From Heliocidaris erythrogramma (lineage: Eukaryota; Echinodermata; Echinoidea; Camarodonta; Echinometridae): DNA of 64,000 bases. Below, piece by piece: positions 62,217 to 64,000 of the stretch; position 1 is the stretch's first letter, and every line of letters begins with the position of its first letter. The stretch is from contig CM046853.1 of NCBI GenBank assembly GCA_025617745.1, forward strand, positions 52,291,021-52,355,020, written 5' to 3'. The position numbers were made by a program, and so were the translations under genes. The notes under the pieces are model-generated. The model had not been told where the DNA came from. It searched no databases and saw nothing but the letters and a program-made list of their open reading frames with translations.

Positions 62217-64000
62217 GGAAGAATAATGATATCGGCTGTTTTAATGACGTTGCAAGTTTACCACAAAAAACTGTTCACGTGTACTATGATATCACAAAAG
62301 GTACATACCTTCTAAAACTATATAAGAAGAACAAAAAAAAAAGGAGTTATTCTTTAAGAATTCATATGGGTCCCTTTATTATTCGAGTATGCCTACATCA
62401 ATTTAAAGAATTGCAATTGAAGCCTTTTATGGGGTGTATCACGAAGATCTAGAGTCCCCTATCATTTTGTGCCACATTATGAAAGAAGAAGTAATATATA
62501 ACTTTCTTTACATTTTGTCATTTTGTACATGATCCTACTTCAATCAATACTATTATTCCCGTATTTCTTCTATAACTCTTGAAGACGAGACCAAACGTCA
62601 TCAGTATAGGCTAATATTATCATCGTCATCGTCGTCACCTCTCTCGCCAATCTCTTTCCAGTGTGATTTTCATCTTTTCTTTTCTCCACAAATCCTTTCC
62701 CAAACAAAATAAAATATTCAGGAAGGTATCCAGAAACGTATCCAGAAATCACAAAATGGGAGGGGGGCGGAATCTTCTCTAGACCATTATGTGTCGTAGG
62801 CCCAGTGCAAGTTTTATCGATGTTTTCCCCAAGCCTCTAGAGGAGCGTACCGGCTTCATGTAACGCTTATACACCGGGAGCCATTTCAAACAATGTTCTC
62901 GTTCAAATTATACAGAACCGTCACATTTTATAGATCAAATACCATTCTTTCTGGAGGGAGTGCATGGGCTCTTCGTTTTGTCAATGCTAATTCTTCCCAA
63001 CATCAAACATACACAATACCAAACATTCACGAACCAATACAATCTTCCTCGCCTATATATAAAAAGCTTTGTCACTTAGCCCAACATGGAACCATTCATT
63101 TCATTTCACCTCGTCAGACAACCGTACCCCTTGCTGAGGGGAAAGGAGTCCACCGAGTAATGAGTGGTACGCCACAAGTCAAAGGTTACAGTTCATACTC
63201 CGAGAATGAGACGATTTATCTCTTGAATGTTAGGATGGAATGCTCTATTTTCAATCATTCCTTTAAACCGCAATAGGTTTGGTAGAGAATGTCATGTTAC
63301 ATACAGGATTATTTGCTACCATATGGCTATATAGGACAACAGAGCCTTAAAGATAATCTTGAGTTGAAATTCATTGTAACAAAAATTAGCTAACATCATA
63401 ATATAATTATAGCAATGGTGATCATGTGTTCTTGTACATCATACTAGGTTCTTTTAAATCGTTGACAGAATCACATAATATTTGAATTTTAAAAACACAA
63501 ACGCGGATTGTATTGCCTACTGTATTCCCGACAGACTCGTTTTACACACTATTTTTCGTTTTACTTATTACTCAATAATTATTAATAACGTTCTTTCAAA
63601 TAATTATGTTTGTCAGGTAAGATAATTTACCAGTGACAGTATCGTTAAATTCGGCATGTATTTTTGTAATTTCTGGAACTTATGTTATCCCTAATTAGTT
63701 ATGCCTATGTTTCACAATTTAATTGCATGACATTCTAGAAATGAACATTCAGCTCCAAAGGTTTTCTACTCTCAAATACATCAATGACTCGGATAAATGT
63801 CACTTTTTCGTCGGTATCTTAGATAGTAGAAGAAACATATCAGGAAGAGATGACTCAACAATAAAGATTCTGAAGATGCTTATGAGACAGGATAGGCGGT
63901 ATTTCGTTTGTCCGAGTAAACATAAAAGTGTCCCCGCATATTAAATTAAATTAAAACAAAAATAATAACGTTAAAACGAAACTCTAAAGTGTGTGACTAA
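62217..64000. other. No gene seen
   Basis: AT-rich sequence to the right edge. A 127-codon open frame at 62893-63276 has no motif or splice context that would support it. Confidence 0.4.

Noticed and set aside
62893-63276. 127-codon plus-strand frame as a gene
   Set aside because: No motif, splice sites or coding bias that I can support.
1-64000. CRISPR arrays, bacterial operons or prophage
   Set aside because: Spliced genes, microsatellites and eukaryotic transposons show nuclear eukaryotic DNA. The tandem repeats seen have no spacer structure.

Overview
The window is eukaryotic, AT-rich and gene-poor, with spliced genes, long introns, many short inverted-repeat transposons, and long G/C homopolymer and microsatellite tracts. 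Gene content (a GTSE1-like gene and a MANBAL-like gene) plus repeat types (Penelope-type retroelement, pearl/tsp-like elements with 150-bp core repeats, TTAGGG-type tracts) suggest a marine invertebrate deuterostome, most likely an echinoderm. That assignment is inference.

Four host protein-coding genes can be modelled from reading frames and splice sites. (1) 4782-11645, minus: an unrecognised nuclear-looking protein of about 650 aa in four coding exons, with a possible 286-aa splice form. (2) 11956-13661, minus: a two-exon MANBAL homologue (81 aa) whose stop lies only about 310 nt upstream of the start of gene 1. (3) 18687-28487, plus: a ten-exon GTSE1 homologue (654 aa) with the conserved FDFDL and VFxGPVG motifs, an SxIP motif and clathrin-box-like LIEF and LIDL motifs at its C-terminus. 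(4) 48664-52801, minus: an unrecognised, disordered, Gln/Pro-rich protein of about 822 aa in two coding exons.

The rest is mostly mobile DNA. Introns of gene 1 hold two Helentron/pearl-like elements whose 150-bp core repeats each carry a nuclear-receptor DR1-like motif. A 2-kb composite at 15.9-17.9 kb has other elements nested in it. GTSE1 introns hold MITEs, a 379-bp tandem duplication and a 908-bp insertion. At 29.6-30.5 kb lies a Penelope-like insertion with 12-bp target duplications. At 31.2-33.8 kb a Tc1-type foldback element contains a PIF/Harbinger insertion with a CTG target duplication. A 782-bp tandem duplication follows. At 36-39 kb there are two TTAGGG-containing foldback elements and a palindrome with a tRNA-like centre.

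From 39.8 to 48.6 kb and from 57 to 64 kb I see no convincing gene; these stretches hold AT-rich sequence, poly(G/C) tracts, and CT, TA and TAG microsatellites.
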